62,724 nt of DNA, from positions 1 through 62,724 of the IMG/VR virus record IMGVR_UViG_3300014323_000033; one strand, 5' to 3'. Numbering within the stretch: position 1 is the stretch's first letter; every line of letters starts with the position of its first letter. Both the position numbers and the translations under genes were made by a program. Source of the DNA: a virus. Of this stretch, positions 32,711 through 41,427 are shown in pieces. Below the pieces are notes generated by a model. It made no database searches, was not told the origin of the DNA, and saw only the letters and a program-made list of their open reading frames with translations.

Positions 32711-33088
32711 CTAGCGGCTGATCTTGCCGACGAAGGAGCAGGAGCCTTTGGTCGCGTCCTCGAGCGGGCCGTCGAGGTTGCAGTCGGTGTACATGCCGTC
32801 GATCGCGATCGTCTTCCCGCCGGGGAGCTTCGCCCGGAGCTGCCGGATCGTGCCGTCGAGCACGTCCTCGAGGTACGGCCGTTCGATGCCCTCCTCGTCG
32901 ATGACGAAGTTGAACGTCACCTTCGTCTCGGGCTTGCCCTTCACGACACCGGCCTGCGGGCGCCGCAGCGTGTGCTGCTGCTTGCCCTTGTTCGAGGTGC
33001 TGATCGTGAAGTCGGTCACCTGCATCAGGTCGCCGTTCCCCTGGGCGAGGTACGCCTGCGGGTACTTGAGCTGCTCTTTGGCTGCCAT
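32711..33088 (-). CDS. Tail tube protein (Mu gpM / P2 FII-like)
   Basis: A 125-residue protein directly downstream of the sheath gene. Beta-rich: GDLMQVTDFTISTSNKGKQQHTLRRPQAGVVKGKPETKVTFNFVIDEEG, where the V.DF....NKGK..HTLRRP.AG...GK.E......F.IDE pattern suits contractile tail tube proteins. It forms stacked hexameric rings inside the sheath. Confidence 0.82.
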   Translation of the reverse strand: MAAKEQLKYPQAYLAQGNGDLMQVTDFTISTSNKGKQQHTLRRPQAGVVKGKPETKVTFNFVIDEEGIERPYLEDVLDGTIRQLRAKLPGGKTIAIDGMYTDCNLDGPLEDATKGSCSFVGKISR

Positions 33089-33124
33089 GGTCGCGTGCTC
33101 CTAAGGGCCGGGGTGCTCGGGCGG

Positions 33125-34639
33125 TTAGCCCACCTTGTGGACGACGCCGCTGAACTTCGCGAGCGGCTTGAGGATCTTGAGCGGGACGAAGATGTTGACC
33201 TGGCTCTCGTCGCTCGCGTCGATCTCGACGATGACCTCGCCGCTCGTGATCGCGGCCTCGAGCACGGGCCCATTCGCGACGCCGAGCGGCACCCAAGCGC
33301 GCAAGCGCGAGTAGACGAAGGCCTCGACGTCGCGGCGCTCGACGACGCCGGCGGGCAAGGAGTCAGCACCCGCGGGCAGGTCGGGCGTGATCGAGCAGTT
33401 GGGGAACTGCTGCGGCGTGGCGATCCGGAGGTCGTCCGAGATCGCCATGACGCCGAACGTGTCGGTCTGGTAGTACGCGCGGAAATCCGGCTGACCGCTC
33501 GTGTCCTGCGACCGCGTGGTGATCGGATTCACGATCACGCAATCGGAGCCGTTCGGCACGAAGTCGAGCGGCGTGACGCCATGGTTGAGCAGGTCCTCGC
33601 GCTCGGTGCCCGAGAGCTTATCGCCCTTCGTGTCGTGGCTGCCGATCAGCCCGAGCAGGAGATTGCCGATCCGGTTCGTGTTCGGGCGCAGGCCGAACGC
33701 TTGGAGAGCGTTGCCCATGTCGGCGCCGCAGAGCTCGGCCGGCAGCGAGCGAGCGCCCTGCCAGAACGTGTAGCTCATCCATTCGTTGTTGCGCGCCACG
33801 GCCGCAGCCTTGACCGCCGTGATCGTGCTGCTCATGCCCACGAACCCGTACTGCAGGAGCGCGTCGAGCCCCTCGTTGTGGGTCATGATGTGCGTCTTGA
33901 GCTTGTGCGCGTTCGAGCTCGAGGTCGCGTCGGCGGCGTCCGTGTTGCCCGTCACGAGGCCGATCCCCGTGTACTGCTTCGCCGAGAGCGCGGAGAGCGC
34001 GTTCGTCGCGTCGAATTCCGTGGTGCCGCCCGAGAGCGCGGCGCCACCTGCAGCGACGGCGCCGCCCGAGCCGCGCACCTTGCGCACGGCCGTCAAGACG
34101 TCGTTGCCCCAAGTGCCGGGGCCCGCCGCGTCGATCACGATCTCGCCCGGGTCGCCGGTGCCGGCGACGGCAGGGAGCGGGCGCATCGCGTTGATCGCGC
34201 CGGCGACGCGCGGAATGAAGTCGTCGTCCGGATCCTCGCCCGGGTACCAATCGACTTGAGTGGTGCGGCCGGCCACGTCGAATTCGAACGTGTTCGTGTC
34301 GGTCGGCGTGCCGGTGACCGTGTGAGTGACGGTCGCGGTGCTGCCCGAGGGCGGCGTCGGCGACACCACGTCGAGCGGGATCGTTTTGACCTGCTGGAAG
34401 AACTGGATCGAGAAGAGATGCCCCGGCCCGTTCTGCCCGAGCGCCTGCGCGACGTCGTCGGGGCCGTAGCAGGTACGCACCTCCGTGTTCGCCGTGATGT
34501 CGCCGGACGCGAGCTTCGACGAAATCAGCGCGGCCGTGACGAGACCGCCGCCGACGGCGCTCGCCGCAGCGAGCAGGTTGACCTTGAGGTAGAAGCCCGG
34601 CGTTTTGACGCTCGAGCTCATCGCTTTCGGTGCGGGCAT
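33125..34639 (-). CDS. Contractile tail sheath protein (Mu gpL-like)
   Basis: A 504-residue protein. It has SSVKTPGFYLKVN near the N-terminus, the sheath-type VDVVSPTPPSGSTA.. segment and a surface domain, then the C-terminal sheath core: VNPITTRSQDTSGQPDFRAYYQTDTFGVMAISDDLRIATPQQFPN and RRDVEAFVYSRLRAWVPLG. This identifies a myovirus. The sheath contracts to drive the tube through the host envelope. It sits between the terminator/completion genes and the tube gene. Confidence 0.9.
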   Translation of the reverse strand: MPAPKAMSSSVKTPGFYLKVNLLAAASAVGGGLVTAALISSKLASGDITANTEVRTCYGPDDVAQALGQNGPGHLFSIQFFQQVKTIPLDVVSPTPPSGSTATVTHTVTGTPTDTNTFEFDVAGRTTQVDWYPGEDPDDDFIPRVAGAINAMRPLPAVAGTGDPGEIVIDAAGPGTWGNDVLTAVRKVRGSGGAVAAGGAALSGGTTEFDATNALSALSAKQYTGIGLVTGNTDAADATSSSNAHKLKTHIMTHNEGLDALLQYGFVGMSSTITAVKAAAVARNNEWMSYTFWQGARSLPAELCGADMGNALQAFGLRPNTNRIGNLLLGLIGSHDTKGDKLSGTEREDLLNHGVTPLDFVPNGSDCVIVNPITTRSQDTSGQPDFRAYYQTDTFGVMAISDDLRIATPQQFPNCSITPDLPAGADSLPAGVVERRDVEAFVYSRLRAWVPLGVANGPVLEAAITSGEVIVEIDASDESQVNIFVPLKILKPLAKFSGVVHKVG

Positions 34640-34644
34640 GGGGA

Positions 34645-35235
34645 TCAGCCTCCGGAGGTGGAATCAGCGGCGCCGCTCGGCGCCTCGCTCCCCGACGCGG
34701 CCAGCGCGACGGGCGTGCTCGGTTTGGTGGGCTCCTGCGGCGCGTCCTGCGCGGCCGCCACCTCGGCGCGCTTGCGCTCGCGGTCGGCCTTGGCGGCCTG
34801 CAGCTCCTCGACGCGCTTCTTGCGGTACGCGAGGTACTCGGCGCGCGTGCTCTTCGTGAGCGCGCCCTCGGCGAACACGCGCGTGTACTCGCGCGCGTAG
34901 CGGCGCACGTCGGCGCCGGGGATCAGCACCACGGCCTCGGGCAGGTACTCGATCCCGCCCTCGACCTTCGGGTTCCGGCGCGCGCCCACGTACGCCGCGC
35001 TGCCGCCGCCGTAGCGGGTGACGATGCCCTTGGCGGGCACGCAGCGCACGTAGAGGTCGTCCGGGTCGCTGCCCGGCTCGACGAGCTCGGCCTCCTCGCC
35101 TTCCTTGAGCGCGGGGCCCTGCTGCTCGGGCAGGCCCGCGTCGGGGCGCACACGAACGGGCGGCATGTCGTCGCTCAGGGGGCTCGCCGCAAGGTCCACG
35201 GCGGGGGAGGTGCGCGGGGGTCGTTTGGCAGCCAC
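34645..35235 (-). CDS. Hypothetical protein upstream of sheath (196 aa)
   Basis: GTG start. A folded middle (LYVRCVPAKGIVTRYGGGSAAYVGARRNPKVEGGIEYLPEAVVLIPGADVRRYAREY) lies between low-complexity ends. The C-terminal 60 residues are Lys/Glu/Ala-rich, then Pro/Ser/Ala. No family is recognised. In Mu-like phages a small protein is found at this place, so a tail or connector part is plausible. Confidence 0.6.
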   Translation of the reverse strand: MAAKRPPRTSPAVDLAASPLSDDMPPVRVRPDAGLPEQQGPALKEGEEAELVEPGSDPDDLYVRCVPAKGIVTRYGGGSAAYVGARRNPKVEGGIEYLPEAVVLIPGADVRRYAREYTRVFAEGALTKSTRAEYLAYRKKRVEELQAAKADRERKRAEVAAAQDAPQEPTKPSTPVALAASGSEAPSGAADSTSGG

Positions 35236-35268
35236 GCCCCGAGGCTATTGGGGCGCCGCCGCGCCGGG

Positions 35269-36291
35269 CTAGCCTTCGTCGTCGCGCGGCATGTTGGCGA
35301 TGATGCCCTCGGCGGGGAGCACGGGCAGCGGCGTCTTTTGGCTGTCCGGTGCGTCCTCCTCCGTGTTCGCCGGCAGGCTCGCGCCCAGCGTCATCTTGAG
35401 CCACGGCCGGAAGGTGCGGCCCTCGACCCGCTCGACCGTCGAGATCGTCCGCACGAGCACGCGCCCGATCGACGCGTTCGGGCTTTGCGCGATCCGCGGC
35501 GTGCGGTTCAAAATGTAGACGCCGGTACCCATGGTGGCGAGCGTCTCACCGTCGTCGTTCATGCTGCGATCGGTGAGCAGTTGCGACGCGGCCTCGAGCA
35601 GGCGCTGCGCCATCTTGCGGCGGCCGCGCCCCTCGGTGGACGAGCTCACCACGTAGATCCCGAAGCTCTCAAAGTACGTCGCGGCGACGCGGCTCTTGCG
35701 CGTGGCGCCCTGCGAGATACCCGCCGTGCGTCCCTCGACCGGCTCGCTGCCAAGCCACGCCACCACGATCGCGGGGAAGGCCGCGAGCTGCGCGTCGAGG
35801 AGCGAGCGCGCGCCGTTGTCGAGCTCCTCGAAGATCGTCCCGTACTTCGCCGGCCCCCCGCCGTCGGCGCCGGTGAAGCCCTCGGTCACCGTGGCGTACG
35901 GCTCGAGCCCGGCGAGCGGCGGATCGAGGCGCAGGCGCGAGCCAGCCACGACGGCCGCGCTCTGCGTGCTGCCGATCGCGCTCGTGAAATCGACCTCAGT
36001 GCCGGCCGCCGTGATGAGCCAATCCCCGCCCTGCTTGTGCGGCTCTTCGGTGGCCGGGTTGAACTTCGTCTTGAGCAGCAGGTCCGGGCGCTCGTTCTCG
36101 CCCGACGCGCTCACGATGAGCGGGACCGCGTAGCTATTGGGCGTGAGCAGCATATCGTCGCCCGTCGCCTTGACGATCGCTTTCCCGCTCGAGCGCGTGC
36201 CGAAGAGCACGGAGAGCTGCGAGAGCAGCCCGCGGGCGAGCAGCTCGAGCCCGCTACTGCCGTCGTCCACTTGCTCGAGAGTGACCGCCAT
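35269..36291 (-). CDS. Tail terminator/completion candidate (340 aa)
   Basis: Placed between the gpG-like gene and the sheath gene, as tail-terminator proteins (Mu gp37-type) are. The central part has FEELDNGARSLLDAQLAAFPAIVVAWLGSEP and SFGIYVVSSSTEGRGRRKMAQRLLEAASQLLTDRSM, an alpha/beta pattern consistent with a terminator fold. At 340 residues it is longer than usual, with an extra N-terminal beta-rich domain. Assignment is mostly by order. Confidence 0.5.
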   Translation of the reverse strand: MAVTLEQVDDGSSGLELLARGLLSQLSVLFGTRSSGKAIVKATGDDMLLTPNSYAVPLIVSASGENERPDLLLKTKFNPATEEPHKQGGDWLITAAGTEVDFTSAIGSTQSAAVVAGSRLRLDPPLAGLEPYATVTEGFTGADGGGPAKYGTIFEELDNGARSLLDAQLAAFPAIVVAWLGSEPVEGRTAGISQGATRKSRVAATYFESFGIYVVSSSTEGRGRRKMAQRLLEAASQLLTDRSMNDDGETLATMGTGVYILNRTPRIAQSPNASIGRVLVRTISTVERVEGRTFRPWLKMTLGASLPANTEEDAPDSQKTPLPVLPAEGIIANMPRDDEG

Positions 36292-36302
36292 GGCTTGCGA
36301 GC

Positions 36303-36779
36303 CTACGCGCGCACCGGGCCCGAGGCCATGAATTCGCCAAGGATGAGGTCGCTCGTGGTGTCGGCGATCCCCTCGAGGTCCACGTCTAGGAAGTCGCGCA
36401 GCGGGATCACGGTGCGCGGCTCTTCGCTCACGTGGAAGATCGCGTAGGGGACGTCCGTGAACGCCTGCGCCTCGAGGCCTTCGTGCGCCGGCGTGACCGA
36501 GCCCGCTAGATTGCCCGTGTCCTGCAGGAGCTTGCGGTTCTGGCCCTCGGCCGTGCCGGTGCGAATGCGCTCGACGAGCTGCCCGATCCGCCCGGCGCGC
36601 TTGGGCCAGGGCCCCTGCTCGAACCCGCGCTCGTCTTGGAAATTCTGCTCGACCGCGGCGACGAGCTCCTCGGCCACCACCTCGGCGACGCCCTGCAGGT
36701 TACCGCCGCGCGAGAGCGTCTCGTCGACGACCTTCCGGAGCTGCTCGGTCCCCCGGAGCTCGCTCTTGACGGCGACCAC
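36303..36779 (-). CDS. Virion morphogenesis protein (Mu gpG / P2 gpS-like)
   Basis: A 158-residue protein, GTG start. It has the tail-completion pattern ..AVEQNFQDERGFEQGPWPKRAGR......G.NRKLLQDTGNLAGSVTP, in which F....P.G..W..R followed by ILxDTGxLxxS is diagnostic of the family. The end has a YAIFHVSEEPRTVIPLRDFL strand region. It joins head to tail in contractile phages. Lies next to the gp36-like gene as in Mu. Confidence 0.82.
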   Translation of the reverse strand: MVAVKSELRGTEQLRKVVDETLSRGGNLQGVAEVVAEELVAAVEQNFQDERGFEQGPWPKRAGRIGQLVERIRTGTAEGQNRKLLQDTGNLAGSVTPAHEGLEAQAFTDVPYAIFHVSEEPRTVIPLRDFLDVDLEGIADTTSDLILGEFMASGPVRA

Positions 36780-37238
36780 TCAGAACCCGCCGTGCGGCGT
36801 CCCGTCGGGGTCCGTGACGACGTGTTTGGGTTGCGGCTGGATCGCGCGCGAGCGCGTGCCCATGTGGCGCCCGGCTTCGGTCTCGTCGGGCCGGAGCTCG
36901 GCGGTCGCGATGCGGGTGAGGTCGGCGCGCGCCTGCTTCGCTTCGACGGTGTAGAGCGTGGACCCGTCGGGCAGCTTGAATTCGGCGCGGCGCCCGGCAG
37001 CGCGGTCGGCCGCGATCGTGGTGGCGATCGAGCAAACGAAGTCGTCGATCTCGAGGCCCGAGAGCTTGTCTTCGGGCCAACCCTTCTGCCGCAGCGTCGC
37101 GCGCACCTCGCGATCGGCGGCGCGCACCACCTCGTCGACGGCCGCCGTGTCGGCCACGCCGTCGCGGTTGTCGTCGCAGTACTGCACGAGGCGCTCGGCG
37201 CCGATCTTGATTTCGAGCTTCGCCGCCGAGGTGAACAT
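36780..37238 (-). CDS. Mu gp36-like protein (DUF1320), head-tail joining
   Basis: A 152-residue protein. The N-terminal helical part AERLVQYCDDNRDGVADTAAVDEVVRAADREVRATL matches DUF1320 (gp36) proteins, where the L..L.D....G..D...V...I..A..EID.YL pattern is diagnostic. DDNRDGVAD is also EF-hand-like. The C-terminal 40 residues (TRSRAIQPQPKHVV) are unstructured. A connector-completion role between portal and tail is known for the class by position. Confidence 0.78.
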   Translation of the reverse strand: MFTSAAKLEIKIGAERLVQYCDDNRDGVADTAAVDEVVRAADREVRATLRQKGWPEDKLSGLEIDDFVCSIATTIAADRAAGRRAEFKLPDGSTLYTVEAKQARADLTRIATAELRPDETEAGRHMGTRSRAIQPQPKHVVTDPDGTPHGGF

Positions 37239-37247
37239 GGACCTAGT

Positions 37248-37802
37248 CTAACGCAGGTCCTCGAGGACGCCGCTTTCGATGAGCCGCCGTAGGTCGCGCG
37301 CCTTCCTGAGCCGGGCCACGAGCGCGTCGGGCAGGCGCATGAACGGCGGGCACTGGATGCGCTCCCCCTTCTCGTTGATCGTGGTGAGCGGCTGCGCCGT
37401 GTAGACGCCCGGCTTGCGCTTGAGCAGATGCCGGCGCCGGACCTTTTCCTTGGCGGCCTCGATCGCCTTGCGCACCTGCTCGGCGCTCGTGCGGTTGCCG
37501 CGTGCCTTGGCCTGCAGCGCGTCATGCGCGCGCAGCGCGGCGGCGTTCTCCTCCTTGAGCAGCGCCTCGGCGGCCTCGATCTCGACCTGGCTCTCGAGCT
37601 TCTCGACGGGCTCTTCGTCGTCCTCGACCTCGGGATCCGGATCGAGCGAGGGGTCGTGCTCGGGGTCCGGCTGCTCGTCGCCGTCGCCGTCGTCCCCTTC
37701 GTCGTCGTCGCTCTCGCGCGAGCTTCGGACCGGCTCGCTGCCGGCGACGGATTCAGTGCGGGGGGTCTGGGAGCGGGCGGGGGAGCGACGTCGTGCAGCC
37801 AT
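37248..37802 (-). CDS. Acidic/basic hypothetical protein (184 aa)
   Basis: A basic N-terminus is followed by a very acidic stretch (residues about 32-68: DDDEGDDGDGDEQPDPEHD...) and a basic helical C-terminal half (AIEAAKEKVRRRHLLKRKPG). It is between the capsid gene and the gp36-like gene, where Mu has gp35 (a small Lys/Ala-rich protein). Function unknown. A terminator-like hairpin separates it from the capsid gene. Confidence 0.6.
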   Translation of the reverse strand: MAARRRSPARSQTPRTESVAGSEPVRSSRESDDDEGDDGDGDEQPDPEHDPSLDPDPEVEDDEEPVEKLESQVEIEAAEALLKEENAAALRAHDALQAKARGNRTSAEQVRKAIEAAKEKVRRRHLLKRKPGVYTAQPLTTINEKGERIQCPPFMRLPDALVARLRKARDLRRLIESGVLEDLR

Positions 37803-37857
37803 GACCCGGGAAGATACACGGCCAGCCGTTCGGCAAACAAGCCCCCTGCCAAAAGCG

Positions 37858-37891
37858 AAGGGCGGCCACCGGGGTCACCGGCGCCGCCCTT
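37858..37891 (-). terminator. Rho-independent terminator-like hairpin after the capsid gene
   Basis: AAGGGCGGC and GCCGCCCTT form a perfect 9-bp stem around an inner CCGG...CCGG hairpin. On the minus strand it is followed by CGCTTTTGG. It lies between the stop of the capsid gene (37919) and the start of the next gene (37802), so it may uncouple high-level capsid mRNA from the tail genes. On the plus strand GGCGTCTTT follows, so it could act both ways. Confidence 0.65.
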
Positions 37892-37918
37892 GGCGTCTTT
37901 CTGGGCCCGGAGGCGAGC

Positions 37919-38998
37919 TCAGATGACGGCGTCTTTGATGAGGCCGCCGACCGTATTCGCGATGAACTGCACGTCTTCCGCGTGGCCCGCGACGAGCTTC
38001 CGGCCGCCCTCGAGGCCCCGGTTGTCGTCGAAGAATTCGCGGCTCACGTACCCCGTGCCGCTGCTGCCCTTCGTGCGGAAGGTTTGCAGGGTGCGAACGC
38101 CCGTGCCCGATTCGGCCGAGCCGAGGTCGCTCACGAGCACGACGTCGTTCGGCATGATCGGCACCACGAGACCGGTGTCTTCGTCGAGCACGCGCGCGCC
38201 CACGATGTGGAAGGGCGGGAAGCCCGGCAGGCGGAAGTCGAGCAGGCGCTGCAGCTCCTGCACGCTCATCCCCGAGAGGTCACCCGGCGCGACGGGGTTG
38301 TCGCCCATCATCTGCCGCATGTAATCGCGGGTCGCTGCGTGAGCGAGGAACGTGTCGCGCACCTCCTCGCCGAAGTAGATCCCCGTGACCGGCTGGTAGC
38401 TCGCGCGGCACCGGAGCTGCAGGTCGAGGATCGGGTTCGAGTTGACGCCGCCGTTCCACTTGGTGGACGAGTCGAGCGTCGTCTTTTGCCCGGTGGCCCA
38501 GTTGGCGGCCGTGGTGAGCAGGTCCCACACGCGCAGCTCACGGTCGAGGTCGAGGCCGAGCCGGATCCGGTTCGCGGCTTCGCGGCTCAGGTCGTACGCG
38601 GCCTGGGCCTCGGTGGCCGTGGGCAGGAACGTCCCGAGGGCACGCGGCACCACGAGGTAGCTGTCGAGCGCGGAAGCCGGGTCCACCTCACCAACGGGGC
38701 TCTGGTACGACGTCTCGACGTTCACGCGTCGGAAGACGTTGTTCAGGCTCATGTTGCGGAAGCGGTCCTGATCCTTGTCGACCAGCTTGATCGGAGCGAC
38801 CTCGTCGGCGCGCCACACGCTGTACGGCTGGAAGCTCGCGAGGAACTGATCGAGCTCCTCGACGCTCGCCACGTCGATCGGCGAGAGCGAAAGCAGATGC
38901 TTCGTGATCGACTGCAGCTCGGCGTCGGTCGCCATCGTGACGTTGCCGGCGCCGGCCGCCATGAGCGCCGCGAGGGAGGTGCGAAGATTTGCAGACAT
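37919..38998 (-). CDS. Major capsid protein
   Basis: A 359-residue protein, of usual length for a HK97-fold capsid protein. Position after protease/scaffold and decoration genes and before the connector genes is decisive. A central LDLDRELRVWDLLTTAANWATGQKTTLDSSTKWNG followed by NSNPILDLQ is a pattern typical of this class (L..S.KW....SNPI.D...). C-terminal half has GARVLDEDTGLVVPIMPNDVVLVSDLG. A good terminator follows, in line with high expression. Confidence 0.82.
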   Translation of the reverse strand: MSANLRTSLAALMAAGAGNVTMATDAELQSITKHLLSLSPIDVASVEELDQFLASFQPYSVWRADEVAPIKLVDKDQDRFRNMSLNNVFRRVNVETSYQSPVGEVDPASALDSYLVVPRALGTFLPTATEAQAAYDLSREAANRIRLGLDLDRELRVWDLLTTAANWATGQKTTLDSSTKWNGGVNSNPILDLQLRCRASYQPVTGIYFGEEVRDTFLAHAATRDYMRQMMGDNPVAPGDLSGMSVQELQRLLDFRLPGFPPFHIVGARVLDEDTGLVVPIMPNDVVLVSDLGSAESGTGVRTLQTFRTKGSSGTGYVSREFFDDNRGLEGGRKLVAGHAEDVQFIANTVGGLIKDAVI

Positions 38999-39055
38999 CG
39001 TGTGGGTTGCTCCGTGTGGGGGAAAACTCGATCAGCCTGGTTCGGACCGTGGCCC

Positions 39056-39526
39056 TTACGGCCCGGCCCCTTGCGGGCCCTGAGCGCCCTGAGCGCCCTG
39101 CGCACCCTGAGCACCTTGAGCGCCCTGAGCGCCTTGCGCGCCGCCCGAGAGGACCGCGACGCCGAAGTTGAATTCGCCCTCGCTCGTGTCGCCGTCCTCG
39201 GCGTCGAGGAGCGCCGTGCCGACGACCATGTCGCCGCCGGCCGCCGCCTTGAGCGCGCCCGTCGCCGTGGGCGCGAGCGGGTTGCCCGCGCTGATCGAGC
39301 CGCTCGCCTTGTAGTGCCAACGGCCCTCGCGCACGAGGTCGCCGTTGCCACCGTTCGGGATGACGCTGTGGGTGAGCCCCACGCAAACGTCGGTGTCGGC
39401 CGTGGGCAGCTTCACCGCGTCGACGCCGTTGGCGGTGTCGAAGATGACGGCGAGGAACGCACCGAGGTCGGCGCCGGTGCGGTTGCGGCCCGGTCGGAAC
39501 CGCTCGGGATACGTGGGTTGCTCCAT
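39056..39526 (-). CDS. Head decoration-like protein with collagen-like tail
   Basis: A 156-residue protein directly upstream of the capsid gene. Residues 1-124 are beta-rich (FLAVIFDTANGVDAVKL, GRWHYKASGSISAGNPLAPT, GTALLDAEDGDTSEGEFNFGVAVL), as in small decoration proteins encoded between protease and capsid. Residues about 125-156 are nine Gly-Ala-Gln/Gly-Pro-Gln triplets ending GAGP. A trimeric capsid-surface protein with a short collagen-like whisker is the likely structure. Confidence 0.68.
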   Translation of the reverse strand: MEQPTYPERFRPGRNRTGADLGAFLAVIFDTANGVDAVKLPTADTDVCVGLTHSVIPNGGNGDLVREGRWHYKASGSISAGNPLAPTATGALKAAAGGDMVVGTALLDAEDGDTSEGEFNFGVAVLSGGAQGAQGAQGAQGAQGAQGAQGPQGAGP

Positions 39527-39591
39527 TGGTCTTCGTCCTTCTAGGTGTCGATGCTCGATCGCTCGGAGGGGTGCGGGCTAGAGGCGCGTGC

Positions 39592-40437
39592 TCAGGAGGC
39601 GCGCGCCGTGGTGATGATCTCGACGCTCTGGTCGCGGCGCAGGTCGTGCGCGCGCTTGTCGATCTTGGTGAACGACGCCTTGGCCATCTCGGGCTCGTTC
39701 GCCTTGATCCAGTTGTGCAGCTTCTCGACCGGGTTGCGGCCCGAGACCGACGTGAGGTCGATCGTCTTCTTGCCACCGGGCGCAGCCGGCAGAGCGCCGG
39801 GCGTCATCTGCTGCCCGTTCGAGGGCGGCGGGACCGCCGTGAGGCGCGCGGGCGGCAGGTTCACCTGCCCACCGGGGCCGGCTGCGATCGTGGTGAGCAG
39901 GTGCGAAAGCGTCTGCTCGGCCACGCCGTACGTCGCGAGGAAGTCGCGGCGGCCGTCGAGGCGTGCCTGCGCCTTCTGCTTCCACGTGGCGTCCTTCGGC
40001 AGCGCCGCGAGCCGCGCCTCGATCTTCGACGTGCGCGCCGTGGTGAGCGCGAGGATCATGCCGTCGTCCTTCGGGTAGTTACGCGCAGCGACCGCCGCCG
40101 CAACGTCGCTGCCCGCGACCTGCTCGTCCTGCGTGGCCTGGCCGGCCATCATCTCGTCGAGCTGCGAGAGCGCGTCGGCGAGCTTCGTGCGAGCGGCCCG
40201 AATGTCGGGCGCGGCACTGATAGCGTCCTGCAGGTTCGGGAAGCCGAGCGCCTCGAGCAGCGTACCGAGGTCCGCGCTCTTGCCGACCGCTTCGTCGACG
40301 GCCGCGATGACGTCGGCCTCGCCGGCGAGCATGCGAGTAGAGAGGACCCGCGCGTGCTTCCCAGGGCGCGTGAAGATCGCGGCGAGCTTCGTGATGTCGA
40401 TCGTGACGGTGTTTTGAGAAGCAGCGGTAGCAGCCAT
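39592..40437 (-). CDS. Nested scaffold protein (internal start of protease gene)
   Basis: An in-frame ATG at 40437 is preceded on the minus strand by CGAAGGGAAC, a usable ribosome site, right after a low-complexity linker of the full protein. The predicted 281-residue product (MAATAASQNTVTIDITKLAAIF...) contains the helical scaffold section. Mu (I/Z) and lambda (C/Nu3) use the same arrangement, with scaffold made in excess from a nested start. Confidence 0.6.
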   Translation of the reverse strand: MAATAASQNTVTIDITKLAAIFTRPGKHARVLSTRMLAGEADVIAAVDEAVGKSADLGTLLEALGFPNLQDAISAAPDIRAARTKLADALSQLDEMMAGQATQDEQVAGSDVAAAVAARNYPKDDGMILALTTARTSKIEARLAALPKDATWKQKAQARLDGRRDFLATYGVAEQTLSHLLTTIAAGPGGQVNLPPARLTAVPPPSNGQQMTPGALPAAPGGKKTIDLTSVSGRNPVEKLHNWIKANEPEMAKASFTKIDKRAHDLRRDQSVEIITTARAS

Positions 40438-41427
40438 TGGTTGGTTCCCTTCGGAGGAGGCAGAGGCCCCGGGCGCCCCTTGAGGAGTAACGAGAGCGGC
40501 AGCGGCCTGGCTAGCCTGTTGGCTCACCTCGTCCGCCGTGGCCGTGATCGGCACGCCCCAGATTTTTCGTAGGTCGCTCAGGATCTGGTCGAGGTCCACG
40601 CCCGGCGGGGTCGTCCCCGGCGTGTTGGCCCACGACACGATCCGCGTGATTTGCCCGAGGACTTCGTCCACGGAGGTCGCCGCGGGCAGGTTCAAGCAAT
40701 CGCGCGTGTACTCGAACCCCTGCTGCGGCGAGCTCGCGGCGTCGCCGTACCAGTTGGAGAGGAGCGCGCGCGCACGCCGGCGGTCTCGCGCCGCGATCGG
40801 CGTGAGCATCTTCAGGAACGGATGGTTCGTGAAGGCGATCGACGTGAGCATGGGGCCCACCTCGGCGCCGGTGACCGGGTCGATTCCGTCGGTGAAAGCG
40901 ATCGAGACGAATTGGTAATTCTCGTTCGCGATCTGCTCTTGGATGACGGTGCCGAGCTTGGCGAGCGCCCAGAGCTCAAGCGTGCCGTCCTCGCCCGTGC
41001 GCTTCTCGAGCTCGAGGGCCCACGCCGGCGCGACGGCGCCAAACTGCGGGATGCTCCCCTCGGTGGGCATCATCTCCGACGCGTGCTCGTAGTCGAAGGG
41101 CAGGACCTTCGTTTCGCCGTGCCCGCTCTCGCCGAGCTTGTACTGCGGGTTCGCGTGAAAATTCTTGATGAACGAATCGAACACGGTCTCGTCGAGCGTG
41201 AACGGGTTCGTGTGGCCCTGGTACGTGCCCGCGCTCGCGACGTGGATCCACTTGAGCTCGGGCGTGGGCGCGGCTTCGTCGCCCTCGGGCTCGGGCTCTT
41301 CGGCCGTGAGCTGCCAACGCAGCGGCGCACCGAGACGCACCTCGAGCTCGTGCTCGTCCGACGCGCGGCGCGAGCGCGGCGGGGTGCGCCGCGTGGGCGG
41401 CGCTGCACTCTGTCCGCGGCGGCCCAT
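39592..41427 (-). CDS. Prohead protease fused in frame to scaffold (Mu gpI-like)
   Basis: A 611-residue protein, ATG overlapping the previous stop. Residues about 55-215 match Mu gpI-type protease: KWIHVASAGTYQGH...FTLDETVFDSFIKNFH, VLPFDYEHAS, EELWALAKLG and FVSIAFTDG..PVTGAEVGPMLTSIAFTNHPFLKMLTPI. DYEHAS, the S in FVSIAF and ALTNHPFL/AFTNHPFL are family signatures. Residues 330-611 are the scaffold part, also made alone from an internal start. It cleaves scaffold and capsid termini during head maturation. Confidence 0.85.
   Translation of the reverse strand: MGRRGQSAAPPTRRTPPRSRRASDEHELEVRLGAPLRWQLTAEEPEPEGDEAAPTPELKWIHVASAGTYQGHTNPFTLDETVFDSFIKNFHANPQYKLGESGHGETKVLPFDYEHASEMMPTEGSIPQFGAVAPAWALELEKRTGEDGTLELWALAKLGTVIQEQIANENYQFVSIAFTDGIDPVTGAEVGPMLTSIAFTNHPFLKMLTPIAARDRRRARALLSNWYGDAASSPQQGFEYTRDCLNLPAATSVDEVLGQITRIVSWANTPGTTPPGVDLDQILSDLRKIWGVPITATADEVSQQASQAAAALVTPQGAPGASASSEGNQPMAATAASQNTVTIDITKLAAIFTRPGKHARVLSTRMLAGEADVIAAVDEAVGKSADLGTLLEALGFPNLQDAISAAPDIRAARTKLADALSQLDEMMAGQATQDEQVAGSDVAAAVAARNYPKDDGMILALTTARTSKIEARLAALPKDATWKQKAQARLDGRRDFLATYGVAEQTLSHLLTTIAAGPGGQVNLPPARLTAVPPPSNGQQMTPGALPAAPGGKKTIDLTSVSGRNPVEKLHNWIKANEPEMAKASFTKIDKRAHDLRRDQSVEIITTARAS

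Noticed and set aside
36780-37238. EF-hand-like DDNRDGVAD in the gp36-like protein as a calcium sensor
   Set aside because: The loop lies in the common DUF1320 helical region where an acidic loop is usual, and only a single incomplete loop is present.
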